Positions 26,523 to 33,910 of a stretch of DNA of 64,000 bases are shown here, piece by piece. Made by a program: the position numbers and the translations under genes. Source of the DNA: Serpens sp035497915 (lineage in GTDB: Bacteria; Pseudomonadota; Gammaproteobacteria; Pseudomonadales; Pseudomonadaceae); the NCBI RefSeq assembly GCF_035497915.1, contig NZ_DATJCS010000017.1, positions 1 to 64,000 of the forward strand. The letters are read 5' to 3'. Within the stretch, counting starts at the first letter, position 1; the number at the start of each line of letters is the position of its first letter. The notes under the pieces were generated by a model. The model was not told the origin of the DNA. It worked only from the letters and a program-made list of their open reading frames with translations, and searched no databases.

Positions 26523-27727
26523 GCGCTCGCCCCTCCGGTCTGCAGGCGGGCCACCGGGACTTCGCGCACCGGCCAGTTGAGCAGGGCCGCCATCAGGCTA
26601 AGCAGGATGGAGATCTCCCAGACCAGCGAATAGCTGCCGGTCAGGTCATACAGGTAGCCACCCAGCCAGCCGCCCATGAACGAGCCCAGTTGGTGGAACA
26701 GGAACGCGATGCCGCCCAGCATCGACAGGTTGCGCACACCGAACAGGGTGGCCACCGTGCCGTTGGTCAGCGGCACGGTGGACAGCCACAGCAGCCCCAT
26801 GGCCATGCCGAACAGGTAGGCGGACATCTCGCTCAGCGGCAGGTAGAAGAACGCGGTGATCACCACGCCGCGCAGCAGGTACAGGGCCACCAGCAGCTTC
26901 GGCTTGGACATGCGTCCGCCCAGCCAGCCGGCGCCGTAGGTGCCGGCGATGTTGAACAGGCCGACCAGCGCCAGCACCGTGGTGCCCACATGTACACCGA
27001 GGCCCTGGTCCACCAGGTACGCCGGCAGGTGTACGCCGACGAACACCACCTGGAAGCCGCAGACGAAGAAGCCCACCGACAGCAGCCAGAAGCCCGGATG
27101 GCGGGCCGCCTCGCTAAGCGCCTCGCCCAGCGTCTGCTGGTGTGCCTGGCGCGGCGCCGGCGCTTCGCGCAGGGCGGCGCCCATCGGCACGATCAGCGCC
27201 ACCAGCGCGCCCAGCGCCAGCAGGGCCGCCGACCAGCCCAGCCACTCCATCAGCCCCAGGGTGCCGGGCAGCATGATGAACTGGCCGAAGGAGCCGGCCG
27301 CGGCGGCGATGCCCATCGCCATACTGCGCTTTTCCGGGGTGGCGGCGCGGCCGACGGCGGCCAGCAGCACCGAGAAGGAAGTGCCGGACAGCCCCAGGCC
27401 GATCAGCACGCCGGCGCTCAGCGACAGTCCCAGCGGGGTTTCCGCCATGCCCATCAGCACCAGGCCGACCACATAGAACAGCCCGCCCACCAGCACCACG
27501 CGCCCGGCGCCGAAGCGGTCGGCCAGCGCGCCGGTGAACGGCTGCGCCAGGCCCCAGATCAGGTTCTGCAGGGCAATGGCGAAGGCGAACACCTCGCGCC
27601 CCCAGCCGAACTCGGCGCTCATCGGCGCCAGGAACAGGCCGAAGCCGTGTCGCACGCCGAGCGACAGGGTCAGCACCACCGAACTCAGCACCAGGATCCA
27701 CAGTCCCGCCCGGGTAAAACCGTTCAT
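26519..27727 (-). CDS. MFS transporter
   Basis: This 402-residue protein has twelve predicted membrane spans. The first loop has FGWGREVFAFAIALQNLIWG and GALADRFGAGRVVLVGG, the loop 2-3 motif of the major facilitator superfamily. The sequence resembles the oxalate/formate antiporter-like and monocarboxylate-type group often called YbfB/OFA-like. I chose ATG 27727 with AGGGG five bases before it; GTG 27733 would add two residues. The substrate is unknown. It overlaps the small downstream membrane peptide. A GGCCGGGGTTATCCCGGCC palindrome lies in the upstream gap at about 27837. Confidence 0.85.
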   Translation of the reverse strand: MNGFTRAGLWILVLSSVVLTLSLGVRHGFGLFLAPMSAEFGWGREVFAFAIALQNLIWGLAQPFTGALADRFGAGRVVLVGGLFYVVGLVLMGMAETPLGLSLSAGVLIGLGLSGTSFSVLLAAVGRAATPEKRSMAMGIAAAAGSFGQFIMLPGTLGLMEWLGWSAALLALGALVALIVPMGAALREAPAPRQAHQQTLGEALSEAARHPGFWLLSVGFFVCGFQVVFVGVHLPAYLVDQGLGVHVGTTVLALVGLFNIAGTYGAGWLGGRMSKPKLLVALYLLRGVVITAFFYLPLSEMSAYLFGMAMGLLWLSTVPLTNGTVATLFGVRNLSMLGGIAFLFHQLGSFMGGWLGGYLYDLTGSYSLVWEISILLSLMAALLNWPVREVPVARLQTGGASA

Positions 27728-27981
27728 CACCACCCCTGTCTATCTCAAGGCATGCCCATGTGCGCGGGCGAGTGGGGCTGTATAGCCCCGCGCCCACGGG
27801 TGCGTCAATTGGTCCCGTGGCTCGCCTGGGTGTGGGGCCGGGGTTATCCCGGCCAACGCAGCCAGCCCTGACCTCCACCGGCCGGCATCAAGCCCGCCCC
27901 ACCAGGTGCTGCCTTTCAGCTTCGGTTAAGCCACCTTGCCTACCCTGTGTTCGTCAAAGCAATTCACTGGAGACCATCCCC

Positions 27982-28299
27982 ATGCGCAAGACCCTCACCC
28001 TGCTGTTCGCCGCCTCCAGCTTCGCCCTCGGCGCCAACCTGGCGCTGGCCGCCGACCGCGACATCGGCCCGGACGAAGCCCTCAAGCTGCGCGATGCCGG
28101 CACCATCCAGTCGTTCGAGAAGCTCAACGAGGCCGCCCTCGCCCAGCATCCCGGCGCCCAGGTGGAAGAAACCGAACTCGAAGAGGAGAATGGCCGCTAC
28201 CTCTACAAGCTGGAACTGCGCGATGCCCAGGACCAGCAGTGGGAGCTGAAACTGGACGCCGCCACCGGCGAAGTCCTCAAGAACCGCAAGGACGACTGA
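27982..28299 (+). CDS. PepSY-domain periplasmic protein
   Basis: This 105-residue protein has a signal peptide (cleavage after about residue 23, LALA|ADRD) and one PepSY domain, including ELEEENGRYLYKLEL and the terminal DAATGEVLKNRKDD. PepSY domains are thought to inhibit peptidases or bind ligands in the envelope. It resembles the second PepSY gene at 28471 along its whole length (DEALKLRDAGTIQ versus DEALRLRQAGVIQ), so the two are probably duplicates. A repeat-rich gap of 171 bases separates them. It is probably related to the two-component system that follows. Confidence 0.85.
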   Translation: MRKTLTLLFAASSFALGANLALAADRDIGPDEALKLRDAGTIQSFEKLNEAALAQHPGAQVEETELEEENGRYLYKLELRDAQDQQWELKLDAATGEVLKNRKDD

Positions 28300-28315
28300 C
28301 GCGCTCCGCACGGAC

Positions 28316-28450
28316 CTGTAGGGTGGACAACGCCGTCCTTGTCCACCATCGCGCCGCGCCTCGCGGCGCGATGGTGGATCGATGAAGCGCGATCCACCCT
28401 ACAGGCTTGGACGGCTGCCGAAAAAGCTCGCGGACGAGTCCGCTCCCACA
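28316..28450. repeat. GGGTGGAC hairpin and REP copy between the PepSY genes
   Basis: Bases 28316-28405 contain TGTAGGGTGGACAACGCC, an inner GCGCCGCGCCTCGCGGCGCG hairpin and the inverted GATCCACCCTACAGG, forming a long composite palindrome. A single REP copy in reverse direction (GCTCGCGGACGAGTCCGCTC) follows at 28426-28445. The whole fills the gap between the paralogous PepSY genes. Confidence 0.75.
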
Positions 28451-28470
28451 ACAGGCCCTGACCGCTCCTG

Positions 28471-28788
28471 ATGAGTAAACCACCCATGCCGCGCACCCTG
28501 CCCCTGCTGCTCGCTGCCCTGCTCGCTGCCAGCCCAGCGCTGGCCGGCCGCGATCTGGACCAGGACGAAGCCCTGCGCTTGCGTCAGGCAGGCGTGATCC
28601 AGCCTCTGGACGCGCTGCTGCGCCCGCTGCTGGAGCGCTACCCCGGTGCACGCTTGCTGGAGGCCGAACTGGAGGAAGAGCATGGCCGTTACATCTACGA
28701 GCTGGAGCTGCTGACCCATCAGGGCGAGGTGCGCGACATCGAACTCGACGCCAGTAGCGGCGCCGTGCTCGAGGACAAGGAGGACTGA
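28471..28788 (+). CDS. PepSY-domain periplasmic protein, second copy
   Basis: This 105-residue protein has a signal peptide ending near ALA|GRDLDQDE, followed by a PepSY domain with EEEHGRYIYELEL and a final DASSGAVLEDKED. Its stop overlaps the start of the response regulator (TGATG at 28786-28790), so it is translated with the two-component system. Small PepSY proteins encoded with sensor kinases are thought to modulate signalling, but the ligand here is unknown. An ATG at 28486 (MPRTLPLL) is an alternative start that would also give a signal peptide. Confidence 0.88.
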   Translation: MSKPPMPRTLPLLLAALLAASPALAGRDLDQDEALRLRQAGVIQPLDALLRPLLERYPGARLLEAELEEEHGRYIYELELLTHQGEVRDIELDASSGAVLEDKED

Positions 28789-29453
28789 TGCGCCTGCTGC
28801 TGGTGGAAGACCATGTGCCGCTGGCCGACCAGTTGCTGGCCGATCTGCAGCGCCACGGCTACGCCGTCGACTGGCTGGCGGATGGCCGCGACGCCGAGCA
28901 CCAGGGCGCCAGCGAGCCCTATGACCTGATCGTGCTGGACCTGGGCCTGCCCGGCAAACCCGGTCTGGAGGTGCTGCGCACCTGGCGCGCCCGGGGCCTG
29001 GCCACGCCGGTGCTGATCCTCACTGCCCGCGACAGCTGGGCCGAGCGTATCGATGGTCTGAAGGCCGGCGCCGACGATTACCTGACCAAACCCTTCCATC
29101 CGGAGGAACTGCTGCTGCGCATCCAGGCGCTGCTGCGCCGCGCCCACGGCCTGGCCAACCAGCCGCTGCTGGCGACCGGCGGGCTGGAGCTGGACGAGGC
29201 GCGCCAGGAGTGCCGGCGCGACGGACAGGCCATCGCGCTGACCGCCGGCGAATTCCGCCTGCTGCGCTACTTCATGCTGCATCCCGGTCAGCTGCTGTCC
29301 AAGTCCCAGCTGGCCGAACACCTGTATGACGGCGAAACCGAGCGCGACTCCAACGTCATCGAGGTGCTGGTCAACCGTCTGCGCGGCAAGCTGGGCCGCG
29401 AGATCATCGAAACCCGCCGCGGCCAGGGCTACCGCTTCGGAACGCGTGAATGA
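28788..29453 (+). CDS. OmpR-family response regulator
   Basis: This 221-residue regulator has a receiver domain with acidic residues near the N-terminus (LLVEDH), phosphoacceptor Asp51 in LIVLDLGLPG, Thr78 and Lys100, and a C-terminal winged-helix DNA-binding domain with SNVIEVLVNRLRGKLG and RRGQGYRFG. It belongs to the PhoP/QseB-like group. It overlaps the sensor kinase by four bases (ATGA) and the upstream PepSY gene by one, forming a three-gene unit. Targets are unknown; the PepSY genes themselves are likely candidates. Confidence 0.92.
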   Translation: MRLLLVEDHVPLADQLLADLQRHGYAVDWLADGRDAEHQGASEPYDLIVLDLGLPGKPGLEVLRTWRARGLATPVLILTARDSWAERIDGLKAGADDYLTKPFHPEELLLRIQALLRRAHGLANQPLLATGGLELDEARQECRRDGQAIALTAGEFRLLRYFMLHPGQLLSKSQLAEHLYDGETERDSNVIEVLVNRLRGKLGREIIETRRGQGYRFGTRE

Positions 29454-30775
29454 ACTCCCTGCAGCGCCGTCTCGGCCTGGGCCTGATCGCCGCCTTGCTG
29501 GTGGTCGGGCTGATTCTGCTGCAGGCCAGTCTGTGGCTGTTCGAAGCGGGGCTGCGCCGCAGCCTGGAAACCGACCTGCGCGAGGAGACCGAAGGCCTGC
29601 TGGTGGCGCTGGTCCCCGGAGCCGACGGCCTGCAGCTGGATGCCCAGCGTCTCGGCCCGCGCTACCAGCGGGCATTCTCCGGTCATTACTTCCGCATCGA
29701 CAGTGCCAATCGCGACTGGCGTTCCCGCTCGCTATGGGACAGCGACCTCGACTGGCCCGCACAAGACGGTCTGCACTCAGAACTGGTCGACGGGCCGCAG
29801 GGACAGCGCCTCTTGGTCTACCGCGCCGAGTACCGGCGCAGCGGCCAGACCCTGCACATCAGCGTGGCCCAGGACTACACCCCGATCCTCGACAGTTTCC
29901 GCCAGGTGCGCCTCGGCGGACTGGCGCTGCTCGGCCTCGCGCTGCTGGCCTTCGGGCTGCTGCAGCGCCTGGCGATTCGCACCGCCCTGCGCCCGCTGGA
30001 AAGCGCCCGCGTGCAGATCGCCGAGCTGCAACAGGGCCGCCGCGCCCAGCTCGACACCCACGTGCCGCAGGAACTGCAGCCGCTGGTCACGCAGATCAAT
30101 CATCTGCTGACGCAGACCGACGAGACCCTGAAACGCTCGCGGCATGCCCTCGGCAACCTCGGACATGCCCTGAAGACGCCGCTGGCGGTGCTCACCGGCC
30201 TGCTGGACAGCGAAGCCCTGACCGGCCAGCCGGCGCTGCGCCAGCAGCTGGAGGAGCAACTGGGCCAGATTCGCCAACGGGTCTCCCGCGAACTGAGCCG
30301 CGCCCGGCTGGCCGGCGAGGGTCAGCCGGGCGGCGGCTTCGATTGCGCCGAGGAACTGCCGGCGCTGTTCGCCACCCTGGCGGCCATCCACCGCCGCGAC
30401 CTGGCGCTGGACTGGCAGGCACCGCCGGGCTGCCGCCTGCCCTGGGAACGCGAGGATGTGCTGGAGCTGCTCGGCAACCTGCTGGACAACGCCTGCAAGT
30501 GGGCGCGCAGCCAGGTGCGCCTGAGTATCGAAACGTCGCCTGACGGCTATTGGCTGCGGGTCGACGACGACGGCCCGGGCATTCCCGTCGAACGTCGCGC
30601 CGCCGTGTGCCAGCGTGGCACCCGTCTGGACGAAGGCTTCGAGGGTCATGGCCTGGGGCTGGGTATCGTCGCCGACATCGTCAGCGCCTGGCGCGGTGAA
30701 TGGCAGTTGCAGGACAGCCCGCTGGGCGGGCTGCGGGTGGAGATTCACCTGCCCGCCGTATCACCAGGACGGTAG
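29450..30775 (+). CDS. Sensor histidine kinase
   Basis: This 441-residue inner-membrane kinase has membrane segments at about residues 12-32 and 154-174 with a 120-residue periplasmic sensor between them. The phosphoacceptor is His239 in LGHALKTPL, the N-box is LLGNLLDNACKW (340-351), and the ATP-lid glycines are DDDGPGIP (372-379) and GHGLGLG (399-405). It partners the regulator it overlaps. The architecture is PhoQ/QseC-like. The signal cannot be read from sequence, but the PepSY proteins at the same locus may present it. Confidence 0.92.
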   Translation: MNSLQRRLGLGLIAALLVVGLILLQASLWLFEAGLRRSLETDLREETEGLLVALVPGADGLQLDAQRLGPRYQRAFSGHYFRIDSANRDWRSRSLWDSDLDWPAQDGLHSELVDGPQGQRLLVYRAEYRRSGQTLHISVAQDYTPILDSFRQVRLGGLALLGLALLAFGLLQRLAIRTALRPLESARVQIAELQQGRRAQLDTHVPQELQPLVTQINHLLTQTDETLKRSRHALGNLGHALKTPLAVLTGLLDSEALTGQPALRQQLEEQLGQIRQRVSRELSRARLAGEGQPGGGFDCAEELPALFATLAAIHRRDLALDWQAPPGCRLPWEREDVLELLGNLLDNACKWARSQVRLSIETSPDGYWLRVDDDGPGIPVERRAAVCQRGTRLDEGFEGHGLGLGIVADIVSAWRGEWQLQDSPLGGLRVEIHLPAVSPGR

Positions 30776-30793
30776 GAGCGGTCCGCTGCTGCT

Positions 30794-30869
30794 CCCGTGG
30801 GAGCGAATTCATTCGCGAGCTTTTGATGGTGCCTGCAGGAAGCTCGCGGACGAGTCCGCTCCCACAAAA
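30794..30869. repeat. REP inverted pair after the sensor kinase
   Basis: GTGGGAGCGAATTCATTCGC at 30798-30817 faces GCTCGCGGACGAGTCCGCTC at 30842-30861, separated by about 25 bases. It lies between the kinase stop and the M23 peptidase and may protect or end the kinase transcript. Confidence 0.85.
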
Positions 30870-30954
30870 GGCGAGTCCGCTTGGGCGGCTGCAGCGGCCT
30901 GCCACCCGCAGCCATGGTAAAGTCCCCAGCGTTCATTTTTTCCCACGGTTGCTC

Positions 30955-31773
30955 ATGCGCGCTCTGTTGACCCTGCTGCTCTGCCTCGCCCTGCCGGCGC
31001 ACGCCGATGGCTTCCTTTCCCGCCTGCTCGACAAGCCGGTCCCCGGTGGCGTCGCCGTGGTCGATCTGGGCGATGCCCCGCAGGCGCCGCAGGTGAGCTA
31101 TCAGGACAAGCCGGCGCTGGTTGTCCGCGAGGACGACCAGCGCTGGATCGCCATCGTCGGCGTGCCGCTGCGGACCCCCGCCGGCGCGCAGACCCTGCTG
31201 GTGGATGGCCAGCCGCGCGACTTCGCGGTCGGCGAACGCACCTACCGCGAGCAGCACATCACCCTGAAGAACAAGGAACAGGTCAATCCCGGCCCGGAAG
31301 CCCTGGCGCGCATCGGCCGCGAGCTGGCCGAGCAGCAGGAGGCGTACCGACGCTTCAGCGCCTTCCAGCCGAGCAACCTGTACTTCGACCGGCCGGTGGA
31401 CGGCCCGCTGTCCTCGCCGTTCGGGCTGCGGCGCTTCTTCAATGGCGAGGAGCGCAATCCGCATTCGGGCCTGGACTTCGCCGCCTCGGCTGGCACGCCG
31501 GTCAAGGCCCCCGCCGCCGGCGAGGTGATCCTGGTCGGCGACTACTTCTTCAATGGCCAGACGGTGTTCGTCGACCACGGTCGCGGGCTGATCAGCATGT
31601 TCTGCCATCTCTCGGCCATCGACGTGACGGTCGGCCAGCGCCTGGCGCGTGGCGAGGTGCTGGGCAAGGTCGGCAGCACCGGTCGCTCCACCGGCCCGCA
31701 CCTGCACTGGAACGTCAGCCTGAACGATGTGCGCATCGATCCGGCCATTTTCATCGGCGCCTATCGCCCCTGA
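30955..31773 (+). CDS. M23-family metallopeptidase (peptidoglycan endopeptidase)
   Basis: This 272-residue exported protein has a signal peptide of about 17 residues (ending AHA|DG) and a C-terminal LytM/M23 domain. The zinc ligands His170 and Asp174 are in HSGLDFA, and the H-x-H pair is His249/His251 in GPHLHWN, so it should be catalytically active. The N-terminal region is a beta-rich domain seen in MepM-like peptidases. It probably cleaves peptide cross-links in the cell wall. ATG 30955 is preceded by GGTTGCTC, and the frame is open upstream, but the signal peptide fixes this start. It is 26 bases before the MscS-type channel gene. Confidence 0.9.
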   Translation: MRALLTLLLCLALPAHADGFLSRLLDKPVPGGVAVVDLGDAPQAPQVSYQDKPALVVREDDQRWIAIVGVPLRTPAGAQTLLVDGQPRDFAVGERTYREQHITLKNKEQVNPGPEALARIGRELAEQQEAYRRFSAFQPSNLYFDRPVDGPLSSPFGLRRFFNGEERNPHSGLDFAASAGTPVKAPAAGEVILVGDYFFNGQTVFVDHGRGLISMFCHLSAIDVTVGQRLARGEVLGKVGSTGRSTGPHLHWNVSLNDVRIDPAIFIGAYRP

Positions 31774-31799
31774 TTTCACACCTGCACACGGAGACTCAC

Positions 31800-33050
31800 A
31801 TGCAAGAAGAGCTGGCCTTAGGGCTCGACTGGCTGCGCGGCCATCCCGAACTGCAAACCCTCGCCGCCTGCGTCGGCCTGCTGCTGGTCGCCGCGATCGC
31901 CAACTGGCTGGTCAAGCGCATCCTGGTGCGCGGCCTGTATTCGCTGCTGAAGACCGGCGCCTTCGAAGACTTCGGGCTGATCCGCCGGCTGTCCAACGTG
32001 GTGCCGGCGCTGATCATCACCGGCGGCGTGAACGCCGTGCCGGGGCTGCCCCAGGCGGCGATCACCGTCACGCAGAACGTCTGCGCCGGCTTCATCATCC
32101 TTACCGTGGCCATGGCGCTGGGCGCCGCGCTGAACATCGTCAACCATCTCTACCAGCGCCGCCCGGATGCGCAGCGTCGGCCCATCAAGGGCTATCTGCA
32201 GGTGGTGAAGATCGCCATCTACGCCATCGCCACCATCCTGGTGATTGCCGCGCTCATCGACCGCTCGCCGCTGATCCTGCTCTCCGGCCTGGGTGCCATG
32301 GCCGCGGTCCTGATGCTGATCTTCCAGGACACCCTGCTGTCGCTGGTGGCCAGCGTGCAGATCACCTCCAACGACATCGTGCGCGTCGGCGACTGGGTGG
32401 AGATGCCGCAGCTCAACGCCGACGGCGACGTGATCGATATCGCCCTGCACACCGTTAAGGTGCAGAACTGGGACAAGACCATCACCACCATCCCGACCAA
32501 GCGCTTTATCACCGACCCCTTCAAGAACTGGCGTGGCATGCAGGAGTCCGGCGGCCGGCGCATCAAGCGCAGCCTGCTGATCGACGAGCAGAGCATCCAC
32601 TTCCTGGACAGCGAGGAGCGCGAGCGGTTGTATCGCTTCAACCTGCTGCAGGACTACCTGGTCAACAAGCGCCGCGAGATCGACGACTGGAACGCCAAGC
32701 TGGCCGAAGCCGGTCGCGAGCCGGTGAATACCCGGCGCGTCACTAACATCGGCACCTTCCGCGCCTATGTGGAGCGCTATCTGCGCAGCCACCCGGGGAT
32801 CCACCAGGGCATGACGCTGATGGTGCGCCAGCTGGCGCCGAGCGCCGAGGGCCTGCCGCTGGAAATCTACTGCTTCACCAACACGGTGGCCTGGGGAGAG
32901 TACGAAGGCATCCAGGCGGATATCTTCGACCACCTGCTGGCGATCCTGCCGGAGTTCGGCCTGCGCGTGTTCCAGAGCCCGGGCGGCGCGGATCTGCGCG
33001 CCTGGAGCGAAGCCATGCCGGCACCGGCACGCAGGGCGCTGCCGGTTTAG
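31800..33050 (+). CDS. MscS-type mechanosensitive channel (YbdG-like)
   Basis: This 416-residue protein has about five membrane segments in the first 190 residues and an MscS beta-domain core (GLGAMAAVLMLIFQDTLLSL, then NDIVRVGDWVEMP) at about 163-205. A cytosolic tail with VQNWDKTITTIPTKRFITDP and an insertion before the C-terminus follows. This architecture matches YbdG, a channel for modest osmotic downshock. It is possibly co-transcribed with the M23 peptidase, which would link two envelope-stress functions. The start ATG 31800 has a GGAG seven bases upstream. Confidence 0.9.
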   Translation: MQEELALGLDWLRGHPELQTLAACVGLLLVAAIANWLVKRILVRGLYSLLKTGAFEDFGLIRRLSNVVPALIITGGVNAVPGLPQAAITVTQNVCAGFIILTVAMALGAALNIVNHLYQRRPDAQRRPIKGYLQVVKIAIYAIATILVIAALIDRSPLILLSGLGAMAAVLMLIFQDTLLSLVASVQITSNDIVRVGDWVEMPQLNADGDVIDIALHTVKVQNWDKTITTIPTKRFITDPFKNWRGMQESGGRRIKRSLLIDEQSIHFLDSEERERLYRFNLLQDYLVNKRREIDDWNAKLAEAGREPVNTRRVTNIGTFRAYVERYLRSHPGIHQGMTLMVRQLAPSAEGLPLEIYCFTNTVAWGEYEGIQADIFDHLLAILPEFGLRVFQSPGGADLRAWSEAMPAPARRALPV

Positions 33051-33097
33051 GCTGCCCCGCCCGACTCGAAGGTGGCCAACGCCTGGCGTTGACCACC

Positions 33098-33382
33098 CTA
33101 CGATTTCGCTGGCCCGACATGAAAGCTCAGCGAGATGCCATCGCCGCTGCCATCCCCCACCACAGAGCCCACCACCGGGTCGGCGTGCACGCTGCGCCCG
33201 GGGTAGGCTTCCTGCAGATGGCGGCGGCAGACGGCGCTGATCTCGTTGAGCAGGCTGGTGAACTGGGTATCCCGCGGAATGATGAAATGCAGCTGCACCA
33301 GCAGCGCGCAGGCATCCCTAGGCAAATGGGTCAGCCCACAGGTGTTCCACTGGTCGTTGACGTAGGCTTCGGCACCTTTCAT
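33098..33382 (-). CDS. Small conserved-looking protein of unknown function
   Basis: This 94-residue soluble protein starts at ATG 33382 with a perfect GGAGGT ribosome binding site at 33394-33389, six bases upstream. That decides in favour of this strand over an overlapping plus-strand frame (33089-33418) of similar length. It has no membrane segment or recognised motif; it contains WNTCGLTHLPRDACALLVQL. It lies convergent to the MscS gene and divergent from the SelT/W/H-like gene. I do not recognise the family. Confidence 0.6.
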   Translation of the reverse strand: MKGAEAYVNDQWNTCGLTHLPRDACALLVQLHFIIPRDTQFTSLLNEISAVCRRHLQEAYPGRSVHADPVVGSVVGDGSGDGISLSFHVGPAKS

Positions 33383-33490
33383 GGGATGACCTCCCTGCTG
33401 GACTTCCCCTATCTATAGACCAGCGGCTGGCGGTTCGCCGATGCAACGGCGGCGGTAAACTGGTCGCCCTTCACTGTTCAGGAAACGACC

Positions 33491-33772
33491 ATGCAGCAGC
33501 CGAAAGCGGAGATCGTCATCACCTATTGCACCCAGTGCCACTGGCTGCTGCGCGCCGCCTGGCTGGCCCAGGAGCTGCTGAGCACCTTCGCCGACGACCT
33601 CGGCAGGGTCAGCCTGGAACCAGGCACCGGCGGCGTGTTTCGCATCACCTGCAATGGCGAGCAGATCTGGGAACGCAAGGCCGACGGCGGCTTCCCGGAG
33701 GCCAAGGAGCTCAAGCAGCGGGTGCGCGACCGCATCGATCCGCAACGGGACCTGGGGCATAACGACCGCTGA
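33491..33772 (+). CDS. SelT/SelW/SelH-family (Rdx) thioredoxin-like protein
   Basis: This 93-residue protein has the family motif YCTQCHW with Cys13 and Cys16 near the N-terminus, and the conserved GGVFRITCNGEQIWERKADGG region after it. The selenocysteine seen in eukaryotic members is cysteine here. A redox role is likely, but the substrate is unknown. It stands alone, with a GTAGGGCCGG-type repeat after its stop. The start ATG is preceded by AGGAAACGACC. Confidence 0.88.
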   Translation: MQQPKAEIVITYCTQCHWLLRAAWLAQELLSTFADDLGRVSLEPGTGGVFRITCNGEQIWERKADGGFPEAKELKQRVRDRIDPQRDLGHNDR

Positions 33773-33796
33773 ACCACCAGACGGCGCGCCGAACCC

Positions 33797-33822
33797 TGTA
33801 GGGCCGGCTTTACGCCGGCCTG
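33797..33822. repeat. GTAGGGCCGGC palindrome between the SelT/W/H-like gene and fadD
   Basis: TGTAGGGCCGGCTTTACGCC followed by GGCC forms a hairpin downstream of the Rdx gene, about 50 bases before the fadD terminator. The same unit occurs at 41452-41475. Confidence 0.75.
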
Positions 33823-33868
33823 CGGAGTCGAGTGGCAGGCTGCGGTTTCCTGTACCCCGGAAACACAA

Positions 33869-33888
33869 GACCCCGCCGAAGCGGGGTC
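33869..33888 (-). terminator. Rho-independent terminator of fadD
   Basis: On the minus strand GACCCCGC-TTCG-GCGGGGTC forms an eight-base perfect stem with a UUCG loop and is followed by TTGTGTTT. It lies 22 bases after the fadD stop at 33911 and is the clearest intrinsic terminator in the window. Confidence 0.9.
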
Positions 33889-33910
33889 CTGGATGGAGCA
33901 GGCGCAGCGA

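Noticed and set aside
26192..27871. A 559-codon plus-strand frame opposite the MFS gene
   Set aside because: Antisense of a membrane protein, with no start context; it begins inside the RAYT and REP region.
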